From Ischnura elegans (Eukaryota; Arthropoda; Insecta; Odonata; Coenagrionidae): a stretch of 64,000 nucleotides of DNA. Made by a program: the position numbers and the translations under genes. This document shows, one piece after another, positions 57,701 through 61,830 of this stretch. Position 1 is the stretch's first letter, and each line of letters begins with the position of its first letter. The stretch is taken from contig NC_060256.1 in the NCBI RefSeq assembly GCF_921293095.1, forward strand, positions 91,149,954 to 91,213,953. Direction: 5' to 3'. Under the pieces are notes generated by a model. It had not been told where the DNA came from, did not search any database, and saw nothing but the letters and a program-made list of their open reading frames with translations.

Positions 57701-60700
57701 AGTCCATTGCACCTTGTCCGGTATATATTTTATATTAAATACTGCATTAATGCAGTAATTCCGATGATTTTGCATCTGATCTTATCTATTTCTTTATAAA
57801 GATCACAGAAAATATTGTGCGAGAGAGAAAATCATGCACGGATATACCTGGTGTAGATAATCTGCTGTAGATATAGTGAGACTTTACATTCAATTTGTCC
57901 TTGCATTATGTTTCCCATGTAGATGCTGTGTGTTGTTACATGGGCAATGCACCGTGTTCTTCTTTGCTGTACATTTTTCCATGCATTTTTTTTTGCATTC
58001 CAGAAAGGAGATACCAGATGTTTTGAACAATGAAGTTGTGAAATCTATTGCCAAAAAACATGGAAAAACTCCAGCACAGATCCTCCTCAGGCACATCATT
58101 CAACGTGGCATTGCTGCCATTCCTAAGAGTACAAATCCGCAAAGAATTTTGCAGAACTTGCAGGTATGTAGAGGCTTTCATTGCCTATGTCCAGTGTCCA
58201 GTGGAAATGTGCTCTTCATATTCATGTGTTAATTAAAAACTTCATCAGAGGAAGTTTTCAATCATAGAAATTTGATTTTTATTTTTGTGACTTAGGTTTT
58301 GTTAATTATGCTAGCTAATTATTATGATGGGCTTATGGAATATATGACACTGCCTAAACCAATCATATGGCAGTAGGTATAATTTAATAATAATTTGTCT
58401 TTATTATACAAGCGAATTTAGGACAGAGTTGTCCTCTCTTACAATTAACTTGTTAGACATTCACAAACATCCATGCCCTGGATGGTAGTCAAGCCACCCA
58501 GGAGGGATTCGAACCCGCGACCTCTAGGTTGGCAGTCGGGGACTTTACCCCGGCGCCACCGAGGCCGGCATTGCTTAAGGCCATGGAAATACAGTCTGCC
58601 TGCAATGGAAATGTAGTCAGACTGCTATTGTGTGATGCTCTTAGACTTGGCAGCTCTTACAATTACTCTTGTCGCTGGGAGAATAAGCCCACCATTTTTC
58701 TTTAATGAATATTGGTAGCTCCTGGCAATCACCTCACAAGGTTGCAAGCTCACTATAGCTCCATTCGATGAATTGGATGGATGAGGCAGATACTTTGTGG
58801 AGATCCATTATGAGATATGAAGTAAAACACTTTGCACTTTCCACATAATAATTTATTAAACTACAATCGACATGTTTTCATGTGCATTTTTAAAATATAT
58901 TGTCATAGTTAATTTCTTGGTTTAGTCTTGATAATGCTGCAGTGCAGCGAAACATGTCGACTGTAGTTTAAAAAATTATTATGTGGAAAGTGCAAAGTGT
59001 TTTACTTCATATCTCATAGCACTTCATTCATTAGTACTTATTCTATTTAACTGAGGTGAAAGAAAAAAATACTAAGTACCCTATGAGCACGTAAGCAAAG
59101 GTGAGAAACAATGTCAGAAACTCATGCATGCATAGTATTGCAATCCCAAGGTTGGTTTTTCCGCTGCCTTCCATTTCTTCCTATCTGGCCCATGTTAGTT
59201 CTATTACCTCCCCGATTCTCTTCTTCCCGTATCTTTCTCTATCTTTGGTGCTACTGTGTCCCTTGGTCCTCTTCTGGGAAATTTTCCATCAATTTGTCCG
59301 GCCATTAATGTTTCCCACCTAACCATTTTGTCTCATTGCGTGTTCTTCTTCTTTGGCGTAGTACAGTGATCCATTGTGCTCATTCTTCTCTTATTATTCT
59401 TCATATCTCCTCATTCCTCGAGTCAAAGTAACAAGTCTAGAGTGAACACCTCTTCGTGTTCAAAGTTCAGGCCTTGCTCTTCGGCTGTGGCGCCATGTGC
59501 TCGACTCGGACTGCTATTCATCATCATGTGTCATAATTTGACTGAAAAATGTGCTCAATGTTTGCAAGTGGTTTATGTAAGCAATGCATTCTTTTGTATG
59601 GGATATATGAGTTGCATTCTCCTTGTCATTCTGATACACTGAACTACCCCATGATGTCCATGTTCTATTATTTGAATTTTACTTTCCTTCTTGCTTATGA
59701 GGTGGATTTTATCTCTTTTTATTCCAGATCTTTGATTTTGAACTGAGCAGTGAAGATATGGAAAAACTTAATGGCCAGGATCAAGGCAAAGCAGGTCGTA
59801 TTCTGGATTTCTCCTTCTTCAAAGGGTAAGCGAGGACATACATACTAATCTTTCACTCTTATTATTTAGAATTGATTATGTACACTGGGGAACAGCCATT
59901 AATCTAGTTAACAAGTCTCAGATCATTTGACTATTGCCTTCCGTATAAGAAAACAACCTCAGGTTTTATCTATTACATCAACTTTTTAAGCTACAGGTTA
60001 CCCTCATTTCACCTCATGTGTCATAAAAAGTTGGGATATGAAAGAATTGAAAGGGGAATTTGACCTTATATCCTGCCCGTACGAAATGGTTTAATTTATA
60101 CAAGGGTTACACACAGTTACTGCAAGTCAAAATTGCGATCAATCAAGTAGTGAATTTTTTACGTACACACATTTGTATAGGTACATACAAATCTTATGGG
60201 TATGCCTGTTTACCTATTTTGGAGTAAATTTGAGTGTATATGTCAGGGCTGAATGTGCAGCATATTGTAGATTATGATGCTCTGAATTGCACTTTTAGAA
60301 TTTTTTGAAAAAAACTAATTGAATTTTCAAACATATCTCCTTCGTTTGTTATGATAAAAAGTTTATTTTAAAATAATTTCTTAGATTTTTTAAGGGCTGC
60401 GAGTTGTTTTTTTTTACGATCCTTTTAATTCGATAAGTTTGAAGTTTAAAGGGCTTAAATAAGGTGGTGGTGGTGCTCACTTGTAAATAGAGACTTTAAA
60501 CGGCCACATCTCAATAAATATTTATCGTACTAACAATTTGCACAAAGCAAAATCTGTGAAATTACAGATGCTACCATTCATTAGACTGACATTTTTTTTC
60601 GTATTTCCAGTATTTCTGGAGTTATTTGAAAATAAGTGCATTTTTTACGAAAATGTAGAAAATAGGTTTTCACTTTTAGCTCCAATTGTTTCAAAATTAA

Positions 60701-61698
60701 GGATTTTAAATTAATAAAACTTTTATGATTGGTTAATAGTACCTTAATAAAGAGAAATGTTAAAGAAAAATTTTAGTTAGGTTGGTATATAATAACATTG
60801 TTGTTATCACTGATTTTTTCTTAACAAAAAGTAGGGACTGAACTTATTTTTATCATAACTTGCTCAATTCTCTTTCTAAAGACAATTTTTATGTTTCTTA
60901 ATAAAGGATTGAAAACAAATTAAAAATGATACCCAAGTTTAGCTTTAAAAATGCACAGTTTTTCCGCTATATGTCATTGAATATTGATAGAGATTCAATT
61001 AATAAATTTCAGAAACAAAAGCTATCTATTAGGAAAGCTATCTTGTTTCACATTGCTTGTCAAAGGAACATAAAAAAATAATTTTCTTTTTTGTTTTATA
61101 AGCTAAAATTTCATAATGTAGTTTTGAAAAATGCACATTTTTCAAGTTATTTGCAAAAAAATCTATTGAAAATATTGACTATTTTAGTGAAAAACTGTAA
61201 CTATGCAAATGACTTGAAAAATTTTAAGTTAACCCTGTAATATCACGCTGTAGTAAATACAAACAATTTTATCACGATGTAGTGAATAGTAAATACAAAC
61301 AATTATATTATGATTCATTATATAAGTGTTTCATTGATTTCCCTATATACAGTATAGGGGTATTAGACTAAATATTAAATACATATTGATAGGAAACTAT
61401 GGGTGATGAAAAAAAACTAAGGCCAGATTTGGATTTGGCACATCAAAATGTATAAAGATCAGCTATTTAAATAAAAAAAGTTTTCAAACAAAATTTTTTT
61501 GTTGGCCTGTGTAATCAGAAGCGAAAGTTTGTGGCCTATGTGATCCCTACGTAATTTTTGCGTGCATGGCTTGTTGTTTTGCTTCTGTGGGGCAATGAGT
61601 TACCCAAAAATTATTACATATATGTACTTTAAGCCTGATATATTTACCGAGGTTTCTTTTTTTCCAGGGTGCCCAGTCATCCTGAATATCCATTTTAA
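17820..61698 (+). CDS. Aldo-keto reductase, seven coding exons, 323 aa
   Basis: Exons 17820-17897, 42189-42356, 43846-44046, 51479-51714, 58004-58163, 59728-59825 and 61668-61698 all use GT-AG junctions and join in frame. The 323-residue product has the normal AKR length. It has the catalytic tetrad Asp48, Tyr53, Lys82 and His115 of a NADPH-dependent carbonyl reductase. Cofactor contacts are Ser166-Asn167 (SNF), Gln189, Tyr215 (AYSPLGS) and the KSTNPQR block (Lys269, Ser270, Asn272, Arg275). The C terminus is HPEYPF. The usual HPY after the QVE motif is HLY (193-195). A soluble (alpha/beta)8-barrel enzyme with no signal peptide is expected. It resembles insect AKR1-type proteins often annotated as 1,5-anhydro-D-fructose or aldose reductase-like; the substrate is not predictable here. 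Intron 1 is 24.3 kb and full of transposons. Confidence 0.93.
17898..18346 (+). other. Start of AKR intron 1, unassigned
   Basis: AT-rich sequence with no recognised element. Short TATCTAT runs occur at about 18287-18335. Confidence 0.35.
18347..18402. repeat. 56-bp perfect palindrome without spacer
   Basis: The arms ATCATTCCGGGGATTTTGCT... mirror exactly around GTT|AAC at 18374/18375. There is no loop, so it could extrude as a cruciform or be an inverted-repeat remnant of an element. Confidence 0.95.
18529..18572. repeat. Tandem 18-bp repeats containing CRE (TGACGTCA) sites
   Basis: TGACGCCA at 18529 and TGACGTCA at 18547 and 18565 are spaced exactly 18 bp apart with the shared linker AAAATTCATTA. 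They lie about 0.7 kb into AKR intron 1. Perfect CRE palindromes bind CREB/ATF proteins in animals; function here is inferred only. Confidence 0.7.
18781..19060. mobile_element. Fragment of a GTGGCGTAGC-type hAT-like MITE
   Basis: It starts CAGTGGCGAAGCTAGAGGGG, followed by a GGTCCGGACCCCC tract, like the intact copy at 26756-27015. The right part (GGTTTTGGACCCACCCC at about 19032) is a degraded end. The inverted terminus and TSD are not clear. Confidence 0.5.
19350..19697 (+). mobile_element. tRNA-derived SINE copy 2
   Basis: The tRNA-like head has a box A-like TGGCCTAGAGAGTCGAGC at about 19353 and box B GGTTCAAATCC at about 19416. A duplicated CTTCTGACGGGAGGGT lies between them. The body matches copy 1 at 5504-5810. 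It is directly followed by MITE-A copy f. Confidence 0.75.
19698..20377 (+). mobile_element. MITE-A copy f
   Basis: Full-length. It contains a short extra GTGTGTAAACAGCCAT sequence near 20142-20160 not present in other copies; a similar sequence occurs at 20815-20835. A CRE site is kept, but the adjoining E-box is mutated. Confidence 0.9.
20378..20831. other. Unassigned intronic sequence
   Basis: No gene or element recognised. Two GATCCGGT repeats occur at about 20507-20525. Confidence 0.3.
20832..21111. mobile_element. MITE with CATRGGCGGATYC termini
   Basis: The left end is CATAGGCGGATTC followed by a GGGGGCACGTGCCCCC palindrome; the right end is GCGGATCCGCCCATG. The termini are inverted copies. 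About 280 bp, AT-rich inside, no coding capacity. Confidence 0.6.
21112..21639. other. Unassigned intronic sequence
   Basis: Moderately GC sequence with short open frames on both strands, none with a recognisable domain. Confidence 0.3.
21640..21805 (-). mobile_element. tRNA-derived SINE (family of 40585-41010)
   Basis: On the minus strand there is a box A-like GCCATCGAATAGAGTGGTGG at about 21800-21780 and box B GGTTCGAATCC at about 21750. CCAGGGGAATTTATTTCTTA follows, then a body with a GCGTGGACGGCGGTGAAAT block (given here on the + strand) resembling the copies at 40.6-41.0 kb. Confidence 0.65.
22020..22255. mobile_element. Fold-back element with hammerhead-like cores and 13-bp TSD
   Basis: A perfect 166-bp palindrome (22032-22197, 83-bp arms, no spacer) plus a 45-bp tail is bounded by the direct repeat AAAATAATAGAGG at 22020-22032 and 22243-22255. 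The TSD indicates insertion. The arms contain CAGATGAT, then a GATAC-GCT-GTATC hairpin, then GAAACCGGTC, at 22116-22146 (+) and mirrored at 22083-22113 (-). A related copy lies at 25949-26253. Confidence 0.8.
22256..22657. other. Unassigned intronic sequence
   Basis: One open frame (22192-22503) starts inside the fold-back element and has no recognisable domain. Nothing else seen. Confidence 0.3.
22658..23168 (+). mobile_element. MITE-A copy g, truncated at its right end
   Basis: It begins with the normal AATAGGGTGGTTTCC terminus but stops at GGGCGCCAAT, about 140 bp short of the full right end. A CRE (TGACGTCA) at about 23130 is kept. Confidence 0.85.
23169..23639. other. Unassigned intronic sequence
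   Basis: AT-rich. The 75-codon open frame at 23375-23602 shows no domain. Confidence 0.3.
23640..24070 (-). mobile_element. Penelope-like element 3' UTR remnant
   Basis: The complement of about 23760-24060 aligns with 10745-11040, the non-coding tail after the PLE endonuclease remnant. Shared blocks include TTTAATCGGTTTT and AAGTGGCGACTT. No coding part survives in this copy. Confidence 0.45.
24368..24409. repeat. 42-bp perfect palindrome without spacer
   Basis: Arms AACTATTGCCCACTACTCCTG mirror exactly around CTG|CAG at 24388/24389. Confidence 0.95.
24460..24721 (-). pseudogene. LINE reverse-transcriptase fragment
   Basis: The minus-strand frame reads [20 protein letters not shown] then GAETWTL, the block after the RT thumb found in many insect LINEs. 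It is followed by YWRHSKSGF, a diverged form of the usual LEAFEMW region. The upstream side is cut by the MITE at 24722. Confidence 0.65.
24722..24957. mobile_element. MITE with AAGGCCGTTTTACACGG termini
   Basis: The inverted ends AAGGCCGTTTTACACGGTAC and the mirrored copy are near identical over about 33 bp. About 236 bp with no coding capacity. It sits at the edge of the LINE fragment. Confidence 0.75.
25157..25418. mobile_element. MITE-B copy 3
   Basis: Termini GGGGTGAGAAGCTAAGGGG and the mirrored right end flank the same body as 1473-1730. Confidence 0.7.
25419..25933. other. Unassigned intronic sequence
   Basis: AT-rich. No gene or repeat recognised. Confidence 0.3.
25934..26268. mobile_element. 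Fold-back element, second copy, with 15-bp TSD
   Basis: Direct repeats CATGTGATACGGACA at 25934-25948 and 26254-26268 bound an element related to 22033-22242. Arms start ATGCACAAAGGTTAAG at 25992 and mirror at 26256; here they enclose about 90 bp of unrelated sequence. A GATAC-GCT-GTATC hairpin followed by GAAACCGGTC lies at about 26172-26202 (+) and inverted in the left arm. Confidence 0.75.
26269..26747. other. Unassigned intronic sequence
   Basis: No gene or repeat recognised. Confidence 0.3.
26748..27023. mobile_element. hAT-like MITE, CAGTKGCGTAGCCAGG type
   Basis: Inverted ends CAGTTGCGTAGCCAGG and CCTGGCTACGTCACTG bound 26756-27015. The flanks GGGTGGTC (26748-26755) and GGGTGGTG (27016-27023) match in 7 of 8 positions, fitting the 8-bp TSD of hAT transposons. 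G/C tracts near each end are typical of this repeat class in the window. Confidence 0.7.
27024..28243. other. Unassigned intronic sequence
   Basis: A short CA run at about 27359 and several unrecognised open frames. No supported element. Confidence 0.3.
28244..28910 (+). mobile_element. MITE-A copy h
   Basis: Full-length except that the first A is missing. CRE/E-box TGACGTCACGTG at 28718-28729. Confidence 0.9.
28911..29280. other. Unassigned intronic sequence
   Basis: An 81-codon AT-rich frame (28926-29171) with no domain. Nothing else seen. Confidence 0.3.
29281..29352. repeat. Two adjacent palindromes, the second perfect
   Basis: 29317-29352 is a 36-bp perfect palindrome centred on ACATGT, with arms GCTCTCAAGAACCCTACA. 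The preceding 29281-29315 is an imperfect version of the same palindrome, so the unit is tandemly duplicated. Confidence 0.9.
29353..29670. other. Unassigned intronic sequence
   Basis: Overlapping open frames on both strands up to the hAT insertion, none with recognisable similarity. Confidence 0.3.
29671..30333. mobile_element. hAT-like MITE copy 1 (CAGTGGCGGCT termini, 8-bp TSD)
   Basis: Element 29679-30325 (647 bp) has inverted ends CAGTGGCGGCT / AGCCGCCACTG and a perfect 8-bp duplication GTTTTTGC on both sides. CAGNG termini with an 8-bp TSD are diagnostic of hAT. It has no transposase. A second copy lies at 41509-42145. Confidence 0.92.
30486..30504. repeat. (TA)n microsatellite
   Basis: Uninterrupted TA run next to a PLE-terminus-like inverted repeat. 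Confidence 0.95.
30537..30683. repeat. 47-bp inverted repeat with 53-bp loop (PLE terminus-like)
   Basis: Arms 30537-30583 and 30637-30683 match exactly. On the minus strand the loop contains CTGACGAAGACCC, similar to the box I region of the motif at 35246-35274 but without a following GAAAC. It lies between two (TA)n runs beside the palindromic PLE and may be its terminal repeat. Confidence 0.6.
30679..30706. repeat. (TA)n microsatellite
   Basis: Uninterrupted TA run about 30 bp before the left PLE arm. Confidence 0.95.
30737..32889 (-). mobile_element. Penelope-like element, left (minus) arm of the palindrome
   Basis: The 2,153-bp exact-length mirror of 32920-35072. It encodes the same RT/GIY-YIG protein, but a single base change makes codon AAA into TAA at 32546-32544, splitting the frame into a 98-codon and a 485-codon piece. 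Beyond the arm, the frame continues in phase a further 30 bp through the spacer (reading LLSKFSDKS before FIKSIK). This copy therefore keeps slightly more of the 5' side than the + copy. Confidence 0.9.
32890..32919. other. 30-bp spacer at the centre of the PLE palindrome
   Basis: Unique sequence between the arms. On the minus strand it is in frame with the PLE protein; on the + strand it contains the stop TAG at 32906. Confidence 0.85.
32920..35072 (+). mobile_element. Penelope-like element, right (plus) arm of the palindrome
   Basis: 5'-truncated PLE whose + frame is open from just after TAG 32906 to the stop at 34811-34813. The following 260 bp to 35072 are its 3' UTR. Identity with the left arm is nearly complete and no insertions or deletions are needed to align all 2,153 bases. 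Confidence 0.9.
32969..34813 (+). CDS. PLE polyprotein: reverse transcriptase plus GIY-YIG endonuclease (5'-truncated)
   Basis: A 614-codon frame counted from a TTG at 32969; no real ATG start is present because the element is truncated. Blocks in order are [10 protein letters not shown] (10-20), FYILPKIHK (91-99, typical PLE), GRPIVSS, the RT A motif [13 protein letters not shown] (161-173), [10 protein letters not shown] (224-233), the RT catalytic YIDD (261-264) and FLDVDIF (302-308). A Cys pair follows (RCKTC, about 481-485), then the GIY-YIG nuclease with IVYILL (515-520), FYIG (527-530) and NGHRSSC. The RT copies RNA at a nicked target and the nuclease makes the nick. The frame is intact except for the missing N terminus. 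This is a retroelement, not a host gene. Confidence 0.88.
   Translation: MALNSLIRNPDIVITPSDKGSTVVVMNAADYNNEALRQLSDASAYQPIPADPNPQYREKILSFLEENGPHEGLTTQDIALLSPSNPRSPHFYILPKIHKANNPGRPIVSSIQSPTERISAFVDHYLQPIVHSLPSYIKDTYHFLQRLHSTTLPGDKDVIMATIDVTSLYTSIPHTEGLSALEHFLEQRSTPQIPSTKFLVDLSEIILKHNSFSFNNNHYTQSKGCAMGSRFSPSYANLFLGRLEQSFLSQYPLTPTLWVRYIDDIFLLWPHGMESLITFISCLNSFSSVNFTSYSSSTHVTFLDVDIFLTKNKFHTSVHIKNTNKQQYLHYNSCHPTHTKRSLPFSLSIRGHRICNNPDSLNRFLSNLHHALRRRGYPEPLLRNKIRKKSYVPKKLGGDNSSQFLSLCTTFFPGVDVLRRTIKDLFPVLSDNTTTSRFFPRCPSLVFKRPPNLASILKTTKPLPKQSTYIKPQPSPCNRARCKTCHILITEPLPDQFLAFPLPSVSDISCTTKNIVYILLCQKCPAFYIGLSTTPLCIRMNGHRSSCNSVSSVSASLPVAVHASSHKAMFDQCYKVGILASLPPSTTPLELKDLEQACIWAFRAFSGPGINRAH
35115..35131. 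repeat. (TA)n microsatellite
   Basis: TA run about 40 bp after the right PLE arm. Confidence 0.9.
35140..35608 (-). pseudogene. Second Penelope-like element, 5'-truncated, different subfamily
   Basis: The minus-strand frame ending at TAA 35394-35392 reads [35 protein letters not shown] and ETPGLNIAH. This aligns residue by residue with the C terminus of the large PLE ([16 protein letters not shown] and PGINRAH). Upstream, NNHRHSCK matches its NGHRSSC motif after a frameshift in a C run. It is truncated at the (TA)n run at 35609. Downstream on the same strand lies a hammerhead-like motif (35274-35246). The sequence differs enough from the palindromic PLE to be another subfamily. Confidence 0.75.
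35246..35274 (-). ncRNA. Hammerhead-ribozyme-like motif in PLE 3' region
   Basis: The minus strand reads CTGACGA, T, the hairpin AGCGGG-TCAA-CCCGCT, then GAAAC. CUGANGA and GAAA separated by stem II is the hammerhead core, and PLE terminal repeats are known to carry hammerheads. An extra unpaired base before stem II and an unclear cleavage triplet make activity uncertain. Confidence 0.5.
35609..35622. repeat. (TA)n microsatellite
   Basis: TA run at the truncated 5' edge of the second PLE. Confidence 0.9.
35623..37390. other. Unassigned intronic sequence
   Basis: Contains ATCGATAT-rich stretches near 36410-36660, which could be a decayed element. No termini, domains or genes are supported. 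Confidence 0.3.
37391..37640. repeat. G/C-tract dispersed-repeat remnant
   Basis: GGGGGTCTTACCCCC and GGGGGGGCTCTGTCCCCCC hairpins and GCCTGCGGCC occur in otherwise AT-rich sequence, resembling the G-tract MITE class in the window. Ends are not defined. Confidence 0.35.
37641..40584. other. Unassigned intronic sequence
   Basis: It includes a CAGTGGCGTAGCTATGAG start at 38431, a truncated G-tract MITE end. The 142-codon minus frame at 39561-39989 has no recognisable domain and is probably chance. Nothing else supported. Confidence 0.3.
40585..41010 (-). mobile_element. Two tandem tRNA-derived SINE copies
   Basis: On the minus strand, box A-like GGATAGCRTAGTGG and box B GGTTYGATTYC occur twice, about 295 bp apart (tRNA-like parts near 40591-40672 and 40887-40970). 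Both share CCAGGGGAATTTTTTC after the head and a leader with AATTGCCATGAGAATTAAAG. The same family occurs at 21640-21805. Confidence 0.7.
41011..41500. other. Unassigned intronic sequence
   Basis: No gene or repeat recognised. Confidence 0.3.
41501..42153. mobile_element. hAT-like MITE copy 2, next to AKR exon 2
   Basis: Element 41509-42145 has ends CAGTGGTGGCT / AGCCGCCACTG and a perfect 8-bp TSD ATTTATAC (41501-41508, 42146-42153). Its body matches 29679-30325. Its right end is only 43 bp upstream of the exon 2 start, within range of the branch point and polypyrimidine tract. Confidence 0.92.
42189..42356 (+). CDS. AKR exon 2 (residues 27-82)
   Basis: Acceptor TACAG, donor GTAGGT, phase 0 at both ends. 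It encodes [14 protein letters not shown] (catalytic Asp48 and Tyr53) and ends FIVTK with catalytic Lys82. Confidence 0.95.
42357..43129 (+). other. AKR intron 2, first part
   Basis: AT-rich, no recognised element. Confidence 0.35.
43130..43615 (+). repeat. Candidate SINE or dispersed repeat in AKR intron 2
   Basis: A GC-richer block with GGGACGCTAAGC and CGCTTGGCACCTTTCGCTAA, ending near TTGAATAAAG. Its make-up resembles insect SINE bodies. No second copy lies in the window and no box B was found, so this is tentative. Confidence 0.3.
43846..44046 (+). CDS. AKR exon 3 (residues 83-149)
   Basis: Acceptor ACTTAG, donor GTAAGT, 67 codons in phase 0. It encodes [19 protein letters not shown] and [12 protein letters not shown] with catalytic His115, and ends HAAIWK. 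Confidence 0.95.
44047..44433 (+). other. AKR intron 3, first part
   Basis: AT-rich, no recognised element. Confidence 0.35.
44434..44953. mobile_element. Fold-back element with hammerhead-like cores
   Basis: Arms of about 110 bp (44434-44545 and about 44835-44953) are imperfect inverted copies enclosing a G-rich core. Right arm (+), 44868-44894: CAGATGAT, hairpin GGCTC-AGT-GAGCC, GAAAC. Left arm (-), 44519-44491: CAGATGAT, hairpin GACTC-AGT-GAGCT, GAAAC. The layout matches 22020-22255. Confidence 0.7.
44954..45862 (+). other. AKR intron 3, unassigned part
   Basis: No gene or repeat recognised. Confidence 0.3.
46880..47480. repeat. Tandem duplication, period 343 bp, inside the hAT-like element
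   Basis: CGTGGGATAG..CATTGGCGCATTTCCCACGAT blocks at about 46913 and 47256 head two diverged copies that share their order through CCCACTGACC. Confidence 0.75.
47738..48374 (+). mobile_element. MITE-A copy j, nested in the hAT-like element
   Basis: Full-length copy with both termini and a short internal deletion near 48070. It lies inside an element that itself lies inside another MITE-A copy. Confidence 0.9.
48786..49092. mobile_element. G-tract dispersed repeat, copy 1
   Basis: CCAGGGGCACAGCTAGGAAT at the left and GCTGCGCCACTGG at the right bound about 305 bp. The same sequence occurs inverted at about 50930-51211. It probably belongs to the CAGTGGCG-type hAT MITE class. Confidence 0.6.
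49174..49775. mobile_element. MITE-C copy 1 (ACACAGGCCAA termini)
   Basis: Inverted ends ACACAGGCCAATAAAAAA and GTTGGCCTGTGT bound about 600 bp. They match 54498-55118 almost throughout, and part of 61231-61512. Confidence 0.8.
49776..50929 (+). other. AKR intron 3, unassigned part
   Basis: AT-rich. No gene or repeat recognised. Confidence 0.3.
50930..51211. mobile_element. G-tract dispersed repeat, copy 2 (inverted)
   Basis: The inverted counterpart of 48786-49092, from a C tract and AGAGCTCTGAG to CCTAGCTGTGCCCCTGG. With copy 1 it forms an inverted pair about 1.9 kb apart. Confidence 0.6.
51479..51714 (+). CDS. AKR exon 4 (residues 150-227 plus two bases)
   Basis: Acceptor GAACAG, donor GTAAGT. 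It encodes [34 protein letters not shown] and [13 protein letters not shown]. Ser166-Asn167, Gln189 and Tyr215 contact the cofactor in the family. It ends with two bases of a split Gly codon. Confidence 0.95.
51910..52771 (-). mobile_element. MITE-A copy k with internal duplication
   Basis: Reverse orientation, both termini present. Longer than usual because a 178-bp internal block (52061-52238) is repeated at 52259-52436, separated by a palindromic junction. Confidence 0.9.
52790..52942. mobile_element. Short MITE with GAATATAGTCCCCCC termini
   Basis: GAATATAGTCCCCCC at about 52791 and GGGGGGGACTATATTC at about 52840 and 52921 are inverted copies, the right one occurring twice. About 150 bp, no coding capacity. 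Confidence 0.55.
53105..53906. mobile_element. piggyBac-like MITE flanked by TTAA
   Basis: TTAA at 53105-53108 and 53903-53906 flank 14-bp perfect inverted ends CCCTCATATGGATT. TTAA target duplication with CC-starting termini is the piggyBac signature. The interior has two copies of a block of about 200 bp offset by 314 bp, starting TATTTCCTCGTCGCTAC at 53332 and 53646, and no transposase. Confidence 0.88.
53907..54497 (+). other. AKR intron 4, unassigned part
   Basis: No supported gene or complete repeat. Confidence 0.3.
54498..55118. mobile_element. MITE-C copy 2
   Basis: ACACAGGCCAACAAAAAA to GTTGGCCTGTGT, same orientation and near identical to 49174-49775. Confidence 0.8.
55119..55650 (+). 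other. AKR intron 4, GC-richer unassigned block
   Basis: 55360-55640 is GC-rich with overlapping open frames on both strands. None has a recognisable domain. It may be a single-copy remnant of a dispersed repeat. Confidence 0.3.
55651..56092. mobile_element. piggyBac-like MITE flanked by TTAA, second type
   Basis: TTAA at 55651-55654 and 56089-56092 flank ends CCAGTGACGTG / CACGTCACCGG (one mismatch). A second internal copy of the left end at about 55683, followed by AGGTCTGGAAGACCGC, matches the right end even further. No coding sequence. Confidence 0.75.
56230..56530 (-). pseudogene. LINE reverse-transcriptase fragment
   Basis: The minus-strand translation, in two frames, gives [17 protein letters not shown], then [20 protein letters not shown] and [16 protein letters not shown]. 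This is the post-RT region of insect LINEs (LEAFEMWxWRRM, W-KK-NEEVL). Several stops and frame changes are present. Confidence 0.6.
57081..57290. mobile_element. Pogo/Tigger-like terminus fragment
   Basis: GCACACTCCCGATTATCC at 57081, then GATAATC-like and CGGATAACCCAAACTTTCA sequences, resemble the terminal region of pogo/Tigger elements (Tc1/mariner superfamily). No second terminus was found. Confidence 0.45.
57628..57690. repeat. Dispersed repeat segment (partner 59467-59525)
   Basis: CCTTGCTCTCTGGCTGTGGC and the following 40 bp recur at 59467-59525 with about five changes. Full element not defined. Confidence 0.5.
58004..58163 (+). CDS. AKR exon 5 (residues 228-281)
   Basis: Acceptor TTCCAG, donor GTATGT. 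It completes the split Gly codon, then [20 protein letters not shown] and [10 protein letters not shown], the adenine-phosphate binding block with Lys269 and Arg275. Ends in phase 0. Confidence 0.95.
58164..58480 (+). other. AKR intron 5, first part
   Basis: AT-rich, no recognised element. Confidence 0.3.
58481..58570 (-). mobile_element. tRNA-derived SINE head, third family
   Basis: The minus strand has a box A-like CGGTGGCGCCGGGGTAAAG and box B GGTTCGAATCCC within about 80 bp of tRNA-like sequence. It does not fold as a normal tRNA and lacks a CCA-adjacent acceptor stem, so a SINE is more likely than a gene. Confidence 0.6.
58809..59018. mobile_element. Fold-back element with hammerhead-like core
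   Basis: TATGAGATATGAAGTAAAAC at 58809 and its mirror ending at 59018 form imperfect arms of about 65 bp. The right arm at 58927-58958 (+) reads CTTGATAAT, hairpin GCTGC-AGT-GCAGC, GAAACATGTC, the same layout as 22116-22146. Confidence 0.65.
59728..59825 (+). CDS. AKR exon 6 (residues 282-313 plus two bases)
   Basis: Acceptor TTCCAG, donor GTAAGC. It encodes [20 protein letters not shown] and RILDFSFFK, the C-terminal helix region, ending with two bases of a Gly codon. Confidence 0.95.
59826..61230 (+). other. AKR intron 6, AT-rich
   Basis: No coding similarity or element termini recognised. Confidence 0.35.
61231..61512. mobile_element. MITE-C copy 3, truncated, reverse orientation
   Basis: It matches the left half of MITE-C in reverse, ending GTTGGCCTGTGT at 61512. 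The other terminus is missing. A short tandem duplication (GTAGTRAATA..CAAACAATT) lies near its truncated end. Confidence 0.7.
61668..61698 (+). CDS. AKR exon 7 (residues 314-323 and stop)
   Basis: Acceptor TTCCAG. It completes Gly314 and encodes VPSHPEYPF followed by TAA. HPEYPF-type endings are characteristic of the AKR1 family and confirm the gene model. Confidence 0.93.
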
Positions 61699-61756
61699 AA
61701 ATATTCTCATGAACATCATTCTGTTTTATGAACTGTTGAAAGTTTTGAAGATTAAA

Positions 61757-61830
61757 AATAAATAATTTTGTATGGTTTCATTTTTATCATGTGTTATTGT
61801 ATTTTTTGACATTAATGTTTTGCCAATAAA
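61757..61830 (+). terminator. Poly(A) signals of the AKR gene
   Basis: AATAAA at 61757-61762 and again at 61825-61830 lie 59 and 127 bp after the stop codon. Either could define the mRNA end. Confidence 0.7.

Noticed and set aside
58481..58570. Possible tRNA genes (also at 5504, 19350, 21750, 40600 and 40890)
   Set aside because: Box A and box B are present, but acceptor and anticodon stems do not form properly and bodies continue into repeated non-tRNA sequence. SINE heads fit better.
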